The notes: a model not told the origin generated them from the sequence alone. Shown: positions 26,341 to 35,786, counted from the stretch's first letter. The stretch: DNA of 52,173 bases from Phycisphaerae bacterium (GCA_021604825.1 BQJS01000009.1:1-52173); one strand, 5' to 3'. Program-made: numbers and translations.

Positions 26341-26853
26341 CTAACCAGCTTGCAGCGCTTGATACACCACGGAATTGCGATGCGCCCCGCTACGCCCCAC
26401 ACCCAATTCAAGAATGTGGCCGCTGTCATCTGAGATGTTACCGAAGTGGCGCTGCAGCGCCAGTCCTTCAACTTCTTCGTTTTCGGTGGGAAGTGTATGT
26501 TCAGCAAGGCTGGCGAACAGCGTCAGCGACATCATCGTGCTGCTTTGGTATTGATCCAATTCGGTGATGTAATTCTTGTAATCACCCAACTCAAGCGAAC
26601 CGTTTTCGACGCACTGCTGCAGGTCCAGGTATTCCTCAGCCAGCGTCGGGCACTTGATGCTGGTTGAACCGAAAAGCGTCAAGAAAATCAACTTGGACGC
26701 AGGGGTCTTGCCTTCTTTCTGCGATCGAGCGGCCATCAATTGACGGGCCACCGTGGGCCGATTCAAATCGCTGCTACCGAAGACGGTCAGGAAGCACTTT
26801 TTTTCGCGGCTTAGCGGACCTTCATATCCGCCGAACGCACAGAGTTGCAACAT
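26341..26853 (-). CDS. protein with three FLTVFG-type repeats, function unknown
   Basis: 170 residues from the ATG at 26851-26853, preceded by AAGGA. Three segments share one pattern: FLTVFGSSDLNRPT near residue 21, FLTLFGSTSIKCPT near 56 and SLTLFASLAEHTLPT near 107. The short beta repeat recalls the C-terminal domain of LiaF-type proteins (VFGG...), but that is only a resemblance. No signal peptide or membrane helix. The frame extends 39 codons upstream without protein-like character. It converges with xerD. Confidence 0.6.
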   Translation of the reverse strand: MLQLCAFGGYEGPLSREKKCFLTVFGSSDLNRPTVARQLMAARSQKEGKTPASKLIFLTLFGSTSIKCPTLAEEYLDLQQCVENGSLELGDYKNYITELDQYQSSTMMSLTLFASLAEHTLPTENEEVEGLALQRHFGNISDDSGHILELGVGRSGAHRNSVVYQALQAG

Positions 26854-27060
26854 TCCTATCCAGTCCTTTCTTGCACCGCGGTCGATGGCTTCCGGTCGAG
26901 GCGAATTCGCGCGAGGCCAAACTCCGCCCCAACTCCATCTTAAGCAGTTTCTTGGCGATCTACACCACATATCAAGACACCCGACAATTCGTCACCGGGG
27001 TATTCGCCAACCCGTTCCAAATATTCCTCGCCCTTCCAACCAGTTTAACGAAATCGTCGA

Positions 27061-27450
27061 TTACCGACCGCTATCGGCCTTATTAGATGGATCAGGCGTA
27101 TTCTGGTTCATCTCATTGCCGGCTTGGTTGAAGAGTGGTGCCCCTGTCTCGAGGTAGACCCGCACCACCAATTCCTCAATTGTCAGCCGATCAGGCGAGG
27201 GCGCTTCATTCTGTTCGGTTGGCCTACTTTCTTGAATGGATTGTATCAGGCTGGATTGGTCCGTCAGAAACGGGACCGGAACTTCGAACCTGTTCGATTC
27301 TACCGCATCCAGCATACCGCCTAACTCCCCCACCCGCGCAATCCGCTCCATGAGGACATCATCGAGATCGAGGCCATGCTCCATCGTGACGGTATTGGCG
27401 CACTGATCCATCAATTCCGCGAACTCGGCACGGATTTGGGCTGGGTCCAT
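27061..27450 (-). CDS. conserved-looking hypothetical protein, acidic
   Basis: 129 residues if it begins at the ATG at 27448-27450; the frame is open to a TTG at 27543, and neither start has a clear binding site. The N-terminal half is helical and acidic (MDPAQIRAEFAELMDQ, LDDVLMERIARVGELGGML) and the end is polar and probably disordered. No signal peptide or recognised domain. It follows the P-loop/deoxyribosyltransferase-like gene in the same direction and may share its transcript. Confidence 0.5.
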   Translation of the reverse strand: MDPAQIRAEFAELMDQCANTVTMEHGLDLDDVLMERIARVGELGGMLDAVESNRFEVPVPFLTDQSSLIQSIQESRPTEQNEAPSPDRLTIEELVVRVYLETGAPLFNQAGNEMNQNTPDPSNKADSGR

Positions 27451-27583
27451 GAGGGATAGAGGACAGTGGACCGATTTGCTGGCTTCGCAGAGGCGTCGGG
27501 TCGGGGGCTTCACAACGCGTTTCTCGAATGCTTGGTCAAACAATCAGTTGCGCAGTCAAACAGTCGGTCTTTCAAAGGTGCGG

Positions 27584-28786
27584 TTAGCCAAAGCGACCGC
27601 GTTCGCGGGCTGGTTTGCCGGCCTTTAAGAGGTCCAACTGAATGTCGCCAATGTAGCCCTTTTCCTGGAAATGCTTCAGGGCGTCATGCGTACTCGGGAA
27701 GACCGCCGTCGCCGTTTCGGTGATGAATGGTGACGGTTCGCATGCCGGTTTCCAGACCACGTACACTTCTTTGGTGACTTCCCAGGCGTGCTGAAGTTCG
27801 CGTTCGACACCGCTGGACAGGCCCGGTTTGCCGTCGGCGAGTTCGGGCACATAGCTGACGATCATGTCGGCTTGGTCGATGAGCTTGAAGTCGCGGGCAT
27901 AAATCTGCCCGTCGATATCCGCAGCCACTTGTGTGACATCGTTCACATTGAGCTGAATCGTGCGACCATTGACGTCAACTGCGATCGTCGATTCGCCGCG
28001 TTTGGTCGCCTCACCGGCATCGAACAACAATCGCTTTTCGTCCAGATCACCCGGATCAAACGCGATGAAATGCTCGGCGAGAACATCACGAAATGCATCA
28101 ATCTCGGCAAGCACATCGGGCATGTCCATCACGTGCGTCATTGGGAACGAGGGATACACACGCTTGCGATCGTTATCAAACATCAAGCGATACATCGACA
28201 ACGCCGCCGCATCCAAATCGTCACCACGGGCGAGGATGTATGCATGACCAAAACCGCGCACGCCCTCGGCCATTGCTTCGGTGACCACCATTTCTTCTTC
28301 ACGCCAGACCAAAATATCTTTAAGCGTGTGGCGCACGCTGTGATCGCGCGTTAAGCGTTCGTGAACCGCGTCAACGTTATCAACCAACGTCACGTAGAGA
28401 TTCGCGTCGAACTCTCGCATTTGATCGTGATCGTATGCGTGGAACAGACCATGGTTCCACCGGAAGGTGGCGTGGGTGTTGACAATGATATTCTTGGAGT
28501 CGTCGGCCATCACCAGCAGGTCTTTGAACACACTTCGGCGAAGCGTATCCAAACGCGTGCGAGGCAAGTCGAGGATTCGGCCGGCGGCAATGTCGGGCGC
28601 TTCGGAATACATCCGCTCGCCAACATGGAAGGGCACGATTTCCTTGCCCTTGTCGCGGGCGATCTTGACCACGCGCTCGACAAACTCTTTCTTATCCAAG
28701 CCGACCTGACCCGTCAGCACTGCGCGGACGCCACTGCGGTTCGACTCTCCGAACAAATTGTCGTGATTGGGGGCTGTTGAACTCAT
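27584..28786 (-). CDS. P-loop (adenylate-kinase-like) and nucleoside 2-deoxyribosyltransferase-like fusion protein
   Basis: 400 residues. The first part has a phosphate-binding-like loop VLTGQVGLDKKEF (about 23-35), and IVNTHATFRW near residue 101 recalls the NTHA/DTHA motif of archaeal adenylate kinases. The last 110 residues look like the nucleoside 2-deoxyribosyltransferase/TIR-like fold (IDQADMIVSYVPE near 303, then SSGVERELQHAWEVTKEVYVVW near 324-345, where the Glu would be the catalytic one). The family and activity are not known to me; a role in nucleotide metabolism or signalling is inferred. The ATG at 28784-28786 removes ten codons of the open frame. Confidence 0.6.
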   Translation of the reverse strand: MSSTAPNHDNLFGESNRSGVRAVLTGQVGLDKKEFVERVVKIARDKGKEIVPFHVGERMYSEAPDIAAGRILDLPRTRLDTLRRSVFKDLLVMADDSKNIIVNTHATFRWNHGLFHAYDHDQMREFDANLYVTLVDNVDAVHERLTRDHSVRHTLKDILVWREEEMVVTEAMAEGVRGFGHAYILARGDDLDAAALSMYRLMFDNDRKRVYPSFPMTHVMDMPDVLAEIDAFRDVLAEHFIAFDPGDLDEKRLLFDAGEATKRGESTIAVDVNGRTIQLNVNDVTQVAADIDGQIYARDFKLIDQADMIVSYVPELADGKPGLSSGVERELQHAWEVTKEVYVVWKPACEPSPFITETATAVFPSTHDALKHFQEKGYIGDIQLDLLKAGKPARERGRFG

Positions 28787-28955
28787 CGGACCATTGTAAC
28801 AACTAAGCCATGTCAAGCAAAACTTTCTGAAATGAGCCTGGAATTGGAATCGTGAGCTGGGGTACGGGCTCGCATGGCCGGATTACGGCGTAACGAATAG
28901 CCGAACAAACTTGCAAGCTGGAGAAGATAGGTATACGTCGATGGCGTGGAGCGCG

Positions 28956-29471
28956 TCAAAACTTGACTGGGTCCGCAAACTCTTGAACCCAATAGTGCTC
29001 TCCGTCCGGCGTGGTGCGTACCGCGATTCCGATTTCGCGCCAGTGCGGCGAGAGGATGTTGTCACGATGCTCGGGGCTGGTCATCCAATCCTCGAACACA
29101 TCGTCTGCGGAATCTTGCCCAACCGCGAGATTCTCGCCCATCGTGAAATAGATGTAGCCCGCCCTGGTCAGGCGTTCGCCAGGGTCCAGTTTGGTCTTGG
29201 GGCTTTCATGGGAAAAGAATTCGGACTCGATCATTTCGCAGGCGTAGTCGCCGGCTACATCGGTGAGAGAATCATCGACCACCAAGGGCAACAGTCCGTC
29301 ATCCATGCGGGCGCGATTGACCAAATCAAGCAGATCACCCGACAGGCGATATTGATTCGCCGGAAACTCGCAGTAGTTCTTGGCCTCTTCTTCGGAAGCG
29401 CCGGTCGTCGTGCAGCCCGTTGCAAGCAATGCACCCATCGCCACCAGACCGAATAGGTTTCGTTTATTCAT
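28956..29471 (-). CDS. CAP/SCP-domain lipoprotein
   Basis: 171 residues from the ATG at 29469-29471. A lipoprotein signal ends in ALLATGC with Cys20. The rest is a bacterial CAP (SCP/PR-1-like) domain: DLLDLVNRAR, then ACEMIESEFFSHESP with the conserved His, GYIYFTMGENLAVGQ with the conserved Glu, and DWMTSPEHRDNILSPHWREIGIAV. Such proteins are secreted and of largely unknown function. The longer frame to 29543 adds only sequence before the signal. Confidence 0.87.
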   Translation of the reverse strand: MNKRNLFGLVAMGALLATGCTTTGASEEEAKNYCEFPANQYRLSGDLLDLVNRARMDDGLLPLVVDDSLTDVAGDYACEMIESEFFSHESPKTKLDPGERLTRAGYIYFTMGENLAVGQDSADDVFEDWMTSPEHRDNILSPHWREIGIAVRTTPDGEHYWVQEFADPVKF

Positions 29472-29714
29472 GCCTGGCAATCCGAAGTTCAGCAGCGTCA
29501 AAGTCAGCAGGGTGTCGTTTGGAACGTCACGATTGAAACACAAAACGCGACCGCGAAAATCAACATTGGGAGTTGGCCAAACACGTTCGACCGTCTTTCA
29601 GCAAACCCACCATATAATCATTGTTTCGGCATTTAAGTGTAGAAAAATCAAATGTCGGGGGCAACGAAGGGCCTGTAATTAATCGTAACGGCATATTAAC
29701 AACCGAGATATGCG

Positions 29715-31343
29715 TCATTCGCGGTGGAAAATCATGAACGTGACGTCGTCAGATTGCCGCCCCGTCGCAAAGTAGGCCCGAAAATCGGATAGTAATTCAT
29801 CCAGTGCGGAAGAAGCCGGCTGTCCGAATAAATCGGAAATGGCGTTGGTCAATTGCCCGCGACCGATCGATTTTCCCTCTTCGTTGGTGACGGTGCAACA
29901 TCCGGGGGTATAAAGAACCAGCGTCTCGCCATCCTCAATACGTCCGGCTCCTCCCGTGTATGCGTGTTCGCGTGTCGCTCCGATCGCGGGCATCGTGTCC
30001 TGCACGAGCGATCGCAGTTGCCCGCCAGCCCCCACCACAACCGCCCCGATGTCACCAGCTGTCGCAAATTGCATCGCACCGGTTTTGGGGTTCATGACGA
30101 AACCGGCCACCGCAAATTCGCACGGTCGCTGCGGATCGTGAAGAATCCAATTCAGCGCTCGAAACAAAACATGCGGGGGGTCGGCGTGCAGACCGGCCAA
30201 CCGAAATGCTGCCCGCACCTGGGCCATCGCCAGCGCCGCGTGCGTGGCACTCCCTTGCACATGCCCACAGAGAAACGATGCCAAGCCATTGGGCAACCGC
30301 ATCACGTCAAACATGTCACCGCAAGTATCCAAACCGGGCTTGCAATACATCGCCATCTGCAAACCTTCCCATTGCGGAACGTTGGTCGGGTCCATCAAAG
30401 ACTGTAGCTCGCGCACAAACGAAAGCTCGCCGGCTTTGATGGATTCCTGAAGCTCCACCTGGTCTGCGACGATGCGATCGAGTTGCTTGGCGATAATCGC
30501 ACCGACCGCCACCAGACATTCGAATTCCTGATGACCGAACGGTACCCCGTCGTGACGCTGGTCCAAGTAGATCATGCCAAGGATGCCACGGTCGGCGACC
30601 AACGGAACGCACATAAGCGACCCCACCGGAAAGCCTTCAAGTTTGCTGCAAAGGACTTGTTGCCCGCGTTCGGTGCAGCGATAGACGAACGTATCAATGA
30701 GATGGGGGTCGCCACCAATCGAACCGACTTCCAATCGCGTTTCGACAAATTCCAATCGTCCGTAGCTGTGCCGCCGCGTGCCCATCCACACCTGGTGTGT
30801 GCTGAATTGCTTTTGGATCAACGCGATGCAAGTGCCCATCAGGCTCGACAAGTCGGCACACCGATTGATCTCGAAGGCCATATCGGCGAGCGTCGCGATC
30901 ATCCCGTCTGGCAGCGTAATGGTCTCACAAGACTCGCCGCGCACCTCCGCGCCGGCCGGCAAAGGATGCTCGCGGATTTTCGACGCGGCTTCCACGATCG
31001 CGGATCGCGGTGCCAATTCGCTCGATCTGTCCAGAAACACCTTCAAGCGAAACCGGGCAATCATGATTTCGTCGTTGTGGCGCAGCTGGGTTGTTTCGGT
31101 GGACTCGATCGCGTTGACGTAGATGCGGGTGTATTCAGCCGGGCAATCAGGCGGGATTTCGCAGTGTTCGAGGACCCAGTCGGCCCCGCCAGTCCGGCGA
31201 ATCAGGCAGTGCTCATCAGCCACCCGGACATCGGGGAGGCACAACTCGCAATCAGACGTTGACCCCACGCGGATGAGAACGACGTCCTCTGCGAAATCAA
31301 ATCCCCGAGTCGGTCTTTCTTCGTCCGTGACCACGATGTGCAT
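29715..31343 (-). CDS. FHA-GAF-PP2C (SpoIIE-type) signalling phosphatase
   Basis: 542 residues from the ATG at 31341-31343 (a GTG at 31415 is also possible). A forkhead-associated domain opens the protein (VLIRVGSTSDCELCLPD, then DEHCLI), expected to bind phosphothreonine. A GAF domain follows (LSSLMGTCIALIQKQF...GSLMCVPLVADRGILGMIYLD). The C-terminal half is a SpoIIE/RsbU-type phosphatase (CKPGLDTCGDMFDV, FLCGHVQGSATHAALAMAQVRAAFR, FATAGDIGAVVV, DDVTFMIF). In the FLCGHVQGSA motif, the usual D-V-x-G-H-G is altered to CGHVQG, so metal binding may be weakened. Likely a partner-switching regulator. Confidence 0.82.
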   Translation of the reverse strand: MHIVVTDEERPTRGFDFAEDVVLIRVGSTSDCELCLPDVRVADEHCLIRRTGGADWVLEHCEIPPDCPAEYTRIYVNAIESTETTQLRHNDEIMIARFRLKVFLDRSSELAPRSAIVEAASKIREHPLPAGAEVRGESCETITLPDGMIATLADMAFEINRCADLSSLMGTCIALIQKQFSTHQVWMGTRRHSYGRLEFVETRLEVGSIGGDPHLIDTFVYRCTERGQQVLCSKLEGFPVGSLMCVPLVADRGILGMIYLDQRHDGVPFGHQEFECLVAVGAIIAKQLDRIVADQVELQESIKAGELSFVRELQSLMDPTNVPQWEGLQMAMYCKPGLDTCGDMFDVMRLPNGLASFLCGHVQGSATHAALAMAQVRAAFRLAGLHADPPHVLFRALNWILHDPQRPCEFAVAGFVMNPKTGAMQFATAGDIGAVVVGAGGQLRSLVQDTMPAIGATREHAYTGGAGRIEDGETLVLYTPGCCTVTNEEGKSIGRGQLTNAISDLFGQPASSALDELLSDFRAYFATGRQSDDVTFMIFHRE

Positions 31344-31537
31344 GGAAGGCCCGTTTCGACGTCCCCCGTTGGCACCGTGCGAACAATTCACATGTGCCCG
31401 CCGAGAGAGACTCACCTACAATCCCGTTGAAGATCGAATGACCGTGTTTTTGGGCAGCGGACGTTCGACCATCGGCCAATTTTCGAGTATACCAGCCGCC
31501 CAGAGACACCGAAAGCAAAAGCATCAGCGAGAGATTC

Positions 31538-32380
31538 ATGTCCAAAGAAACCTTACTGCTGGGCCACAGCCCCGATCCCGATGACGCCTTTATGTTTTAC
31601 GGCTTGGCGACCGGCAAAGTCGACTCGAAGGGCTGGGAATTTGAACACATTCTTCAAGACATCCAGACGCTCAACGACCGATCCATGCGCGGTGAGTTGC
31701 ACATCACGGCTGTCAGCGTCCATGCGTACCCGCTGATTGCCTCGAGGTATGCGTTAACGTCGTGCGGATCGAGCATGGGTGACGGTTATGGTCCGATCGT
31801 CGTCGCCCGGGAACCAAGAAGCCTCGAAAGCCTCAAGGGTGCCCGCATCGCTGTTCCGGGGATGACCACCACGGCTGTCTTGGCGCTCAAGCTGCTTCTC
31901 GGTGCGGATGGATTTGAACCTGTCGTGGTGGACTTCGACAAGATTCTGAATCACGTCGCCCTGGGACACGCCGATGCCGGGTTGGTCATTCATGAGGGCC
32001 AGCTGACGTTCGGCAATCACAGCCTCAACCTCATCGTGGACCTCGGCAAGTGGTGGAAGGATGAGCACGACCTTCCGCTCCCACTCGGCGCGAATGCCAT
32101 TCGCCGCGATTTGGGTGAAGCGCACATGACCGAGATTGCTGGTGTGTTGAAAGACAGCATTCGCTACGGATTGGAGCATCGTTCAGAAGCCGTCGAACAT
32201 GCCCTGCAATACGCCCGCGACATGGGCAAGGATCTCGCCGATCAATTCGTGGGCATGTACGTCAACGAATGGACGATCGACTACGGTGACGTGGGTCGCA
32301 AAGCGATCAATCTGCTTCTTTCCAAAGGTGCAGAGGCGGGCATCGTCGCTCCGATTGAATCCATCGACTACATCGGTTAG
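31538..32380 (+). CDS. mqnD: 1,4-dihydroxy-6-naphthoate synthase (futalosine menaquinone pathway)
   Basis: 280 residues of the MqnA/MqnD periplasmic-binding-protein-like fold. It starts LLLGHSPDPDDAFMFYGLATGKVD, where GHSPDPDDAFM is typical of MqnD. Later parts are ITAVSVHAYPLIASRYAL, GPIVVARE and LPLPLGANAIRRDLG. MqnD converts cyclic dehypoxanthinyl futalosine into 1,4-dihydroxy-6-naphthoate for menaquinone. GAGAG precedes the ATG. The other mqn genes are not in the window. nadE follows 79 bases later in the same direction. Confidence 0.92.
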   Translation: MSKETLLLGHSPDPDDAFMFYGLATGKVDSKGWEFEHILQDIQTLNDRSMRGELHITAVSVHAYPLIASRYALTSCGSSMGDGYGPIVVAREPRSLESLKGARIAVPGMTTTAVLALKLLLGADGFEPVVVDFDKILNHVALGHADAGLVIHEGQLTFGNHSLNLIVDLGKWWKDEHDLPLPLGANAIRRDLGEAHMTEIAGVLKDSIRYGLEHRSEAVEHALQYARDMGKDLADQFVGMYVNEWTIDYGDVGRKAINLLLSKGAEAGIVAPIESIDYIG

Positions 32381-32459
32381 AGCGCCAGGGCAACACGTTC
32401 GTCCTGAACCGCACTTCTAGTTTTTGAAACCATTATCGCGGGCCAGCAGGACCACGTTC

Positions 32460-34115
32460 ATGTTGATCGCATTGGCACAAATCAACCCCACCGTCGGCGA
32501 CATAGACGGCAACTGCGCCAAGATTTGCTCGACAATTGAAACCGCCCGTGCCAAGGGTGCGGACCTCGTCTTGTTCCCTGAATTGTGCGTGCCCGGCTAC
32601 CCCCCGCGCGACATGCTGCTTCGCAAGGATTTCGTGCAACGAAACGTCAGCACCGTCGAGACGATCGCTACCGCCTGCAAAGACATCATTGCGGTCATCG
32701 GCTTCGCATCGCCCAACAACGATGCAGCCGGCAAGGAGCTGTACAACGCTGCCGCCGTCTGTCAGAACGGGCGGATTCTGACGACCTATCGCAAACGCCT
32801 GCTCCCGACCTACGACGTCTTCGACGAATCTCGATATTTCGCTTCTGGAGACGCCAGTGTCCCGATTCCCCTCACGGTTTCGGGCGAGACCGTTCGCTTG
32901 GGCGTTACTATCTGCGAAGACCTTTGGAACGACGAGCCCTACATCAACCGCCAGCTCTACGGTGCCGACCCCATCGCCGACCTTGCGAATCAAGGCGTCG
33001 ATTTGATCGTCAATATTTCGGCATCGCCCTTCTCGATGGGCAAGCAGCGGGCCAGAGAAGAGCTGTTCTCCCGACAAGTGGCAGAGCATGGCATTCCCCT
33101 CGCGTTGGTCAATCAGGTCGGCGGTAACGATGAGTTGATCTTCGATGGGGCCAGCGCTTTCTTCGACGCCTCCGGGAAATGCGTCATGCGAACTGAATCG
33201 TTCGTTGAAGACCTCAAGTTCGTCGATACCGAATGCCCGCCAACCGAACCGCCAATAGCGATTCCCGATGATGTCGATGCGGTCCATCGCGCCCTGGTAC
33301 TCGGCACGCGCGACTACGTTGGCAAGTGTGGATTCTCTGATGTGGTCATCGGACTGAGCGGCGGTATCGACTCGGCGGTCACTGCCGCGATCGCGGTGGA
33401 AGCGCTCGGCAAGGATCACGTTCACGGCGTCGCGATGCCGTCGCGCATCAGCAGCGACCACAGCGTGGACGATGCCGAGCAATTGTCGATCAACTTCGGT
33501 ATCGATCATCGCGTGATACCGATCAACGAAATTCACCAGTCCGCCGAGAAGACCCTGGCCGAAGATTTTGCGGGCACATCACCAGGCGTTGCAGAAGAGA
33601 ACATTCAGGCGCGGGCCCGAGGTGGAATCCTCATGGCGCTGTCCAATAAATTCGGCTGGCTGCTGCTGACGACGGGCAACAAGAGCGAGCTGGCGGTTGG
33701 GTATTGCACGCTCTACGGCGACATGTGCGGCGGGTTGGCGGTGATCAGCGATGTCCCCAAGATGATGGTCTACGCCATCGCGAGGTTCATCAACGAGTCG
33801 GCGGGCAAACCGCTCATTCCCCAAAACACGATCGATAAGGTTCCCTCGGCTGAGCTGCGCGAAAACCAAACCGATCAGGACAGCCTCCCCCCCTACGAGA
33901 CGCTCGACGCCATTCTCCAACGGTACGTCGAACACGACATGGATGTCGCAGAAATCGTCTCAGACGGATTCGACCGAGACCTCGTCGTCGAAATTGCCCG
34001 CAAGGTGGACCGCAACGAATACAAGCGAAAACAAGCCGCGACAGGCTTAAAGGTCACATCGCGGGCTTTCGGTACAGGCCGCCGCATGCCAATCGCAGCC
34101 AAATACACCTATTAG
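32460..34115 (+). CDS. nadE: glutamine-dependent NAD+ synthetase
   Basis: 551 residues with two domains. The N-terminal nitrilase-type glutaminase has the triad Glu41 (LFPELCVPGYPPRD), Lys112 (YRKRLLPTYDVFDE) and Cys152 (GVTICEDLW). The C-terminal ATP-pyrophosphatase synthetase has SGGIDS at 300-305, then TTGNKSELAVGYCTLYGDM and the NAD-synthetase end. It makes NAD from deamido-NAD with glutamine as nitrogen donor. ATG 32460 was chosen over the TTG 36 bases upstream because the nitrilase domain starts directly there. The length is normal. Confidence 0.95.
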   Translation: MLIALAQINPTVGDIDGNCAKICSTIETARAKGADLVLFPELCVPGYPPRDMLLRKDFVQRNVSTVETIATACKDIIAVIGFASPNNDAAGKELYNAAAVCQNGRILTTYRKRLLPTYDVFDESRYFASGDASVPIPLTVSGETVRLGVTICEDLWNDEPYINRQLYGADPIADLANQGVDLIVNISASPFSMGKQRAREELFSRQVAEHGIPLALVNQVGGNDELIFDGASAFFDASGKCVMRTESFVEDLKFVDTECPPTEPPIAIPDDVDAVHRALVLGTRDYVGKCGFSDVVIGLSGGIDSAVTAAIAVEALGKDHVHGVAMPSRISSDHSVDDAEQLSINFGIDHRVIPINEIHQSAEKTLAEDFAGTSPGVAEENIQARARGGILMALSNKFGWLLLTTGNKSELAVGYCTLYGDMCGGLAVISDVPKMMVYAIARFINESAGKPLIPQNTIDKVPSAELRENQTDQDSLPPYETLDAILQRYVEHDMDVAEIVSDGFDRDLVVEIARKVDRNEYKRKQAATGLKVTSRAFGTGRRMPIAAKYTY

Positions 34116-34162
34116 GCCCAATACTGCGTCACGGCTGAAATGATGACCGAGGCGAGAAACCT

Positions 34163-34235
34163 GTGCCACTGCTCTGTGAGCAGTGCATATTAACGTATCG
34201 CCCAAGGTACAACACTGCTCACAGAGCAGTGGCAC
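34163..34235. repeat. nested palindromic repeat, copy 1
   Basis: Outer arms GTGCCACTGCTCTGTGAGCA and its inverse close a 73-bp element. Each arm contains its own hairpin, CACTGCTC-tgt-GAGCAGTG, so the DNA or RNA can fold as one long stem or two short ones. It lies 48 bases after the nadE stop. Related copies are at 41286, 46958 and 50997. Confidence 0.9.
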
Positions 34236-34276
34236 GACATTAATCTAGGCAGGGGTGACTCAGTAAAAACAGCAAA

Positions 34277-34310
34277 GGGAAGGTGCCGCCGTGGCGAGTA
34301 GCACCTTCCC
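34277..34310. terminator. bidirectional hairpin terminator
   Basis: GGGAAGGTGC (34277-34286) pairs with GCACCTTCCC (34301-34310) over a 14-base loop. T-rich tracts follow on both strands, so it could end nadE transcription and that of the convergent histone-like gene. Confidence 0.7.
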
Positions 34311-34455
34311 TCTTTGATTTACTGCAAAGCTGCGTTTCGGCGAAGTCTCGAGATGCCTCGAGATTCAAGGAAACCAAATTGGAAACCCCAAAATAACAAA
34401 GCTCCGAATTATCGCCGAATCGTCGCCGGCAGGTCATCGACGTCTTTCGACGCGA

Positions 34456-34794
34456 CTACCTCCTGGCTTTACGCTTCTTGCGTTTCGGAGCAGCTTTCTT
34501 CTTGGCAGCCTTCTTCTTGGTTGTTTTCCGCTTTTTGGTGGTTTTTCTCTTAGCGGTTTTTTTCTTGGCTGCTTTCTTCTTGGTTTTCCGCTTTGCGGTT
34601 TTCTTCTTGGTTGTTTTTCTCTTAGCGGTTTTCTTCTTGGTTGTTTTCCGCTTCTTGGTTGTTTTCCGCTTGGCGGTTTTCTTCTTCGCAGCTTTCTTCT
34701 TGGTTGCTTTTTTGCGCTTAGGCGCTTTCTTCCTCGTAGCTGCTTTCTTCTTTGTTGCTTTCTTGCGTTTTGCGACTTTACGTTTCTTGGCCAT
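34456..34794 (-). CDS. Lys-rich histone H1-like DNA-binding protein
   Basis: 112 residues, almost entirely Lys, Arg, Ala and Thr in repeats such as KRKTTKK, KKKTAKR and KKKAAKK, starting MAKKRKVAKRKK. A strong AAAGGAGGT precedes the ATG at 34792-34794. The composition resembles the C-terminal tail of histone H1 and the Hc1/Hc2-type proteins of planctomycetes and chlamydiae, which bind DNA non-specifically. No folded domain is present. The codon repeats make the region unstable in length between strains. Role in nucleoid compaction inferred. Confidence 0.85.
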   Translation of the reverse strand: MAKKRKVAKRKKATKKKAATRKKAPKRKKATKKKAAKKKTAKRKTTKKRKTTKKKTAKRKTTKKKTAKRKTKKKAAKKKTAKRKTTKKRKTTKKKAAKKKAAPKRKKRKARR

Positions 34795-35194
34795 TGCTAT
34801 GACCTCCTTTCTTGATCGAAATGTTAACTGTGCGAAAACCCGTGTCAAAATTTTTCTGTAAAAAAATGAAAAAAGTTCTTGCACGGTTTTCGGCATTTCG
34901 ACGCGCGCAACTCCAGTCGGCGCGCCTTCTAGTTGACGAATTTTGGTTGCGCGAATTGAATTCACTCGGCGCAAATCGACGGTGTTGTCGGCGCGCAAAC
35001 AAAATTACCCATTTGCCTAGTGAATGGTGAAAAATAAGATGACGCGGCAATCGGACACATCTTTTTTTGCATTGCGCGTCATGTCGGTGTACATCCATTA
35101 ACAGCGATCACTACACTAGAAACGAAGTTTTTGGCATCCAAAACGAATCTTCGAGCAAATATTTCGGGGTTGTCCTCTTAAAGAGAGTCGAGTC
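34795..35194. other. divergent intergenic region, A/T-rich
   Basis: 400 bp between the histone-like gene and folE, noticeably richer in A and T than the genes. It should contain both promoters. No RNA gene or repeat recognised. Confidence 0.4.
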
Positions 35195-35758
35195 ATGAAA
35201 AAAGTTGATTTGGACCGTATTGAAAACGCCGTTCGCGAAATTCTTGCCGCTGTTGGGGAAAATCCCGACCGCGAAGGCCTTCAAGATACACCGCGCCGCG
35301 TCGCGAAAATGTACGCCGAATTGTTCAATGGTTTACACCTGGATCCATGCCGCCACCTCAAAACTTTTTTTACCGAAACGTATGACGAATTGGTCGTTTT
35401 GAGAGATATCGCCTTCAACTCGATGTGCGAACACCACCTCATGCCCTTTGAAGGAAAGGCCCATGTCGCCTATCTGCCGGACGGAAAAGTCGTTGGTTTG
35501 TCCAAGATGGCCCGCGTCGTCGATGAATTCGCCCACCGCCCACAGGTACAGGAACGCCTCACCACCCAGATCGCAGAAAGCATGATCGAATGCACCGCCG
35601 CCAAGGGTGTCGCGGTCGTCCTGGAAGCCACTCATACGTGCATGACATGTCGCGGCATCAAAAAATCCGGAAGTGTCATGGTCACGTCGGCCATTCGTGG
35701 ACTATGTCGCAGTGATGCGCGGACTCGCTCAGAAGTGATGACTTTACTTCACAGGTAA
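35195..35758 (+). CDS. folE: GTP cyclohydrolase I
   Basis: 187 residues. It catalyses the first step of tetrahydrofolate/pterin synthesis from GTP. The zinc ligands are Cys78 and His81 in [11 protein letters not shown] and Cys149 in THTCMTCRG, with the spacing of the E. coli enzyme. [24 protein letters not shown] is the family signature. AAAGAGAG lies upstream of the ATG. The stop is 28 bases from the end of the convergent tatD, with a small AGCCCA/TGGGCT hairpin in the gap. Confidence 0.96.
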   Translation: MKKVDLDRIENAVREILAAVGENPDREGLQDTPRRVAKMYAELFNGLHLDPCRHLKTFFTETYDELVVLRDIAFNSMCEHHLMPFEGKAHVAYLPDGKVVGLSKMARVVDEFAHRPQVQERLTTQIAESMIECTAAKGVAVVLEATHTCMTCRGIKKSGSVMVTSAIRGLCRSDARTRSEVMTLLHR

Positions 35759-35786
35759 CCGCCCGTAGCCCATTGCTACGTTGGGC

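Noticed and set aside
32433..33536. Minus-strand frame of 367 codons opposite nadE
   Set aside because: nadE is a clear full-length enzyme on the plus strand; the antisense frame shows no family features.
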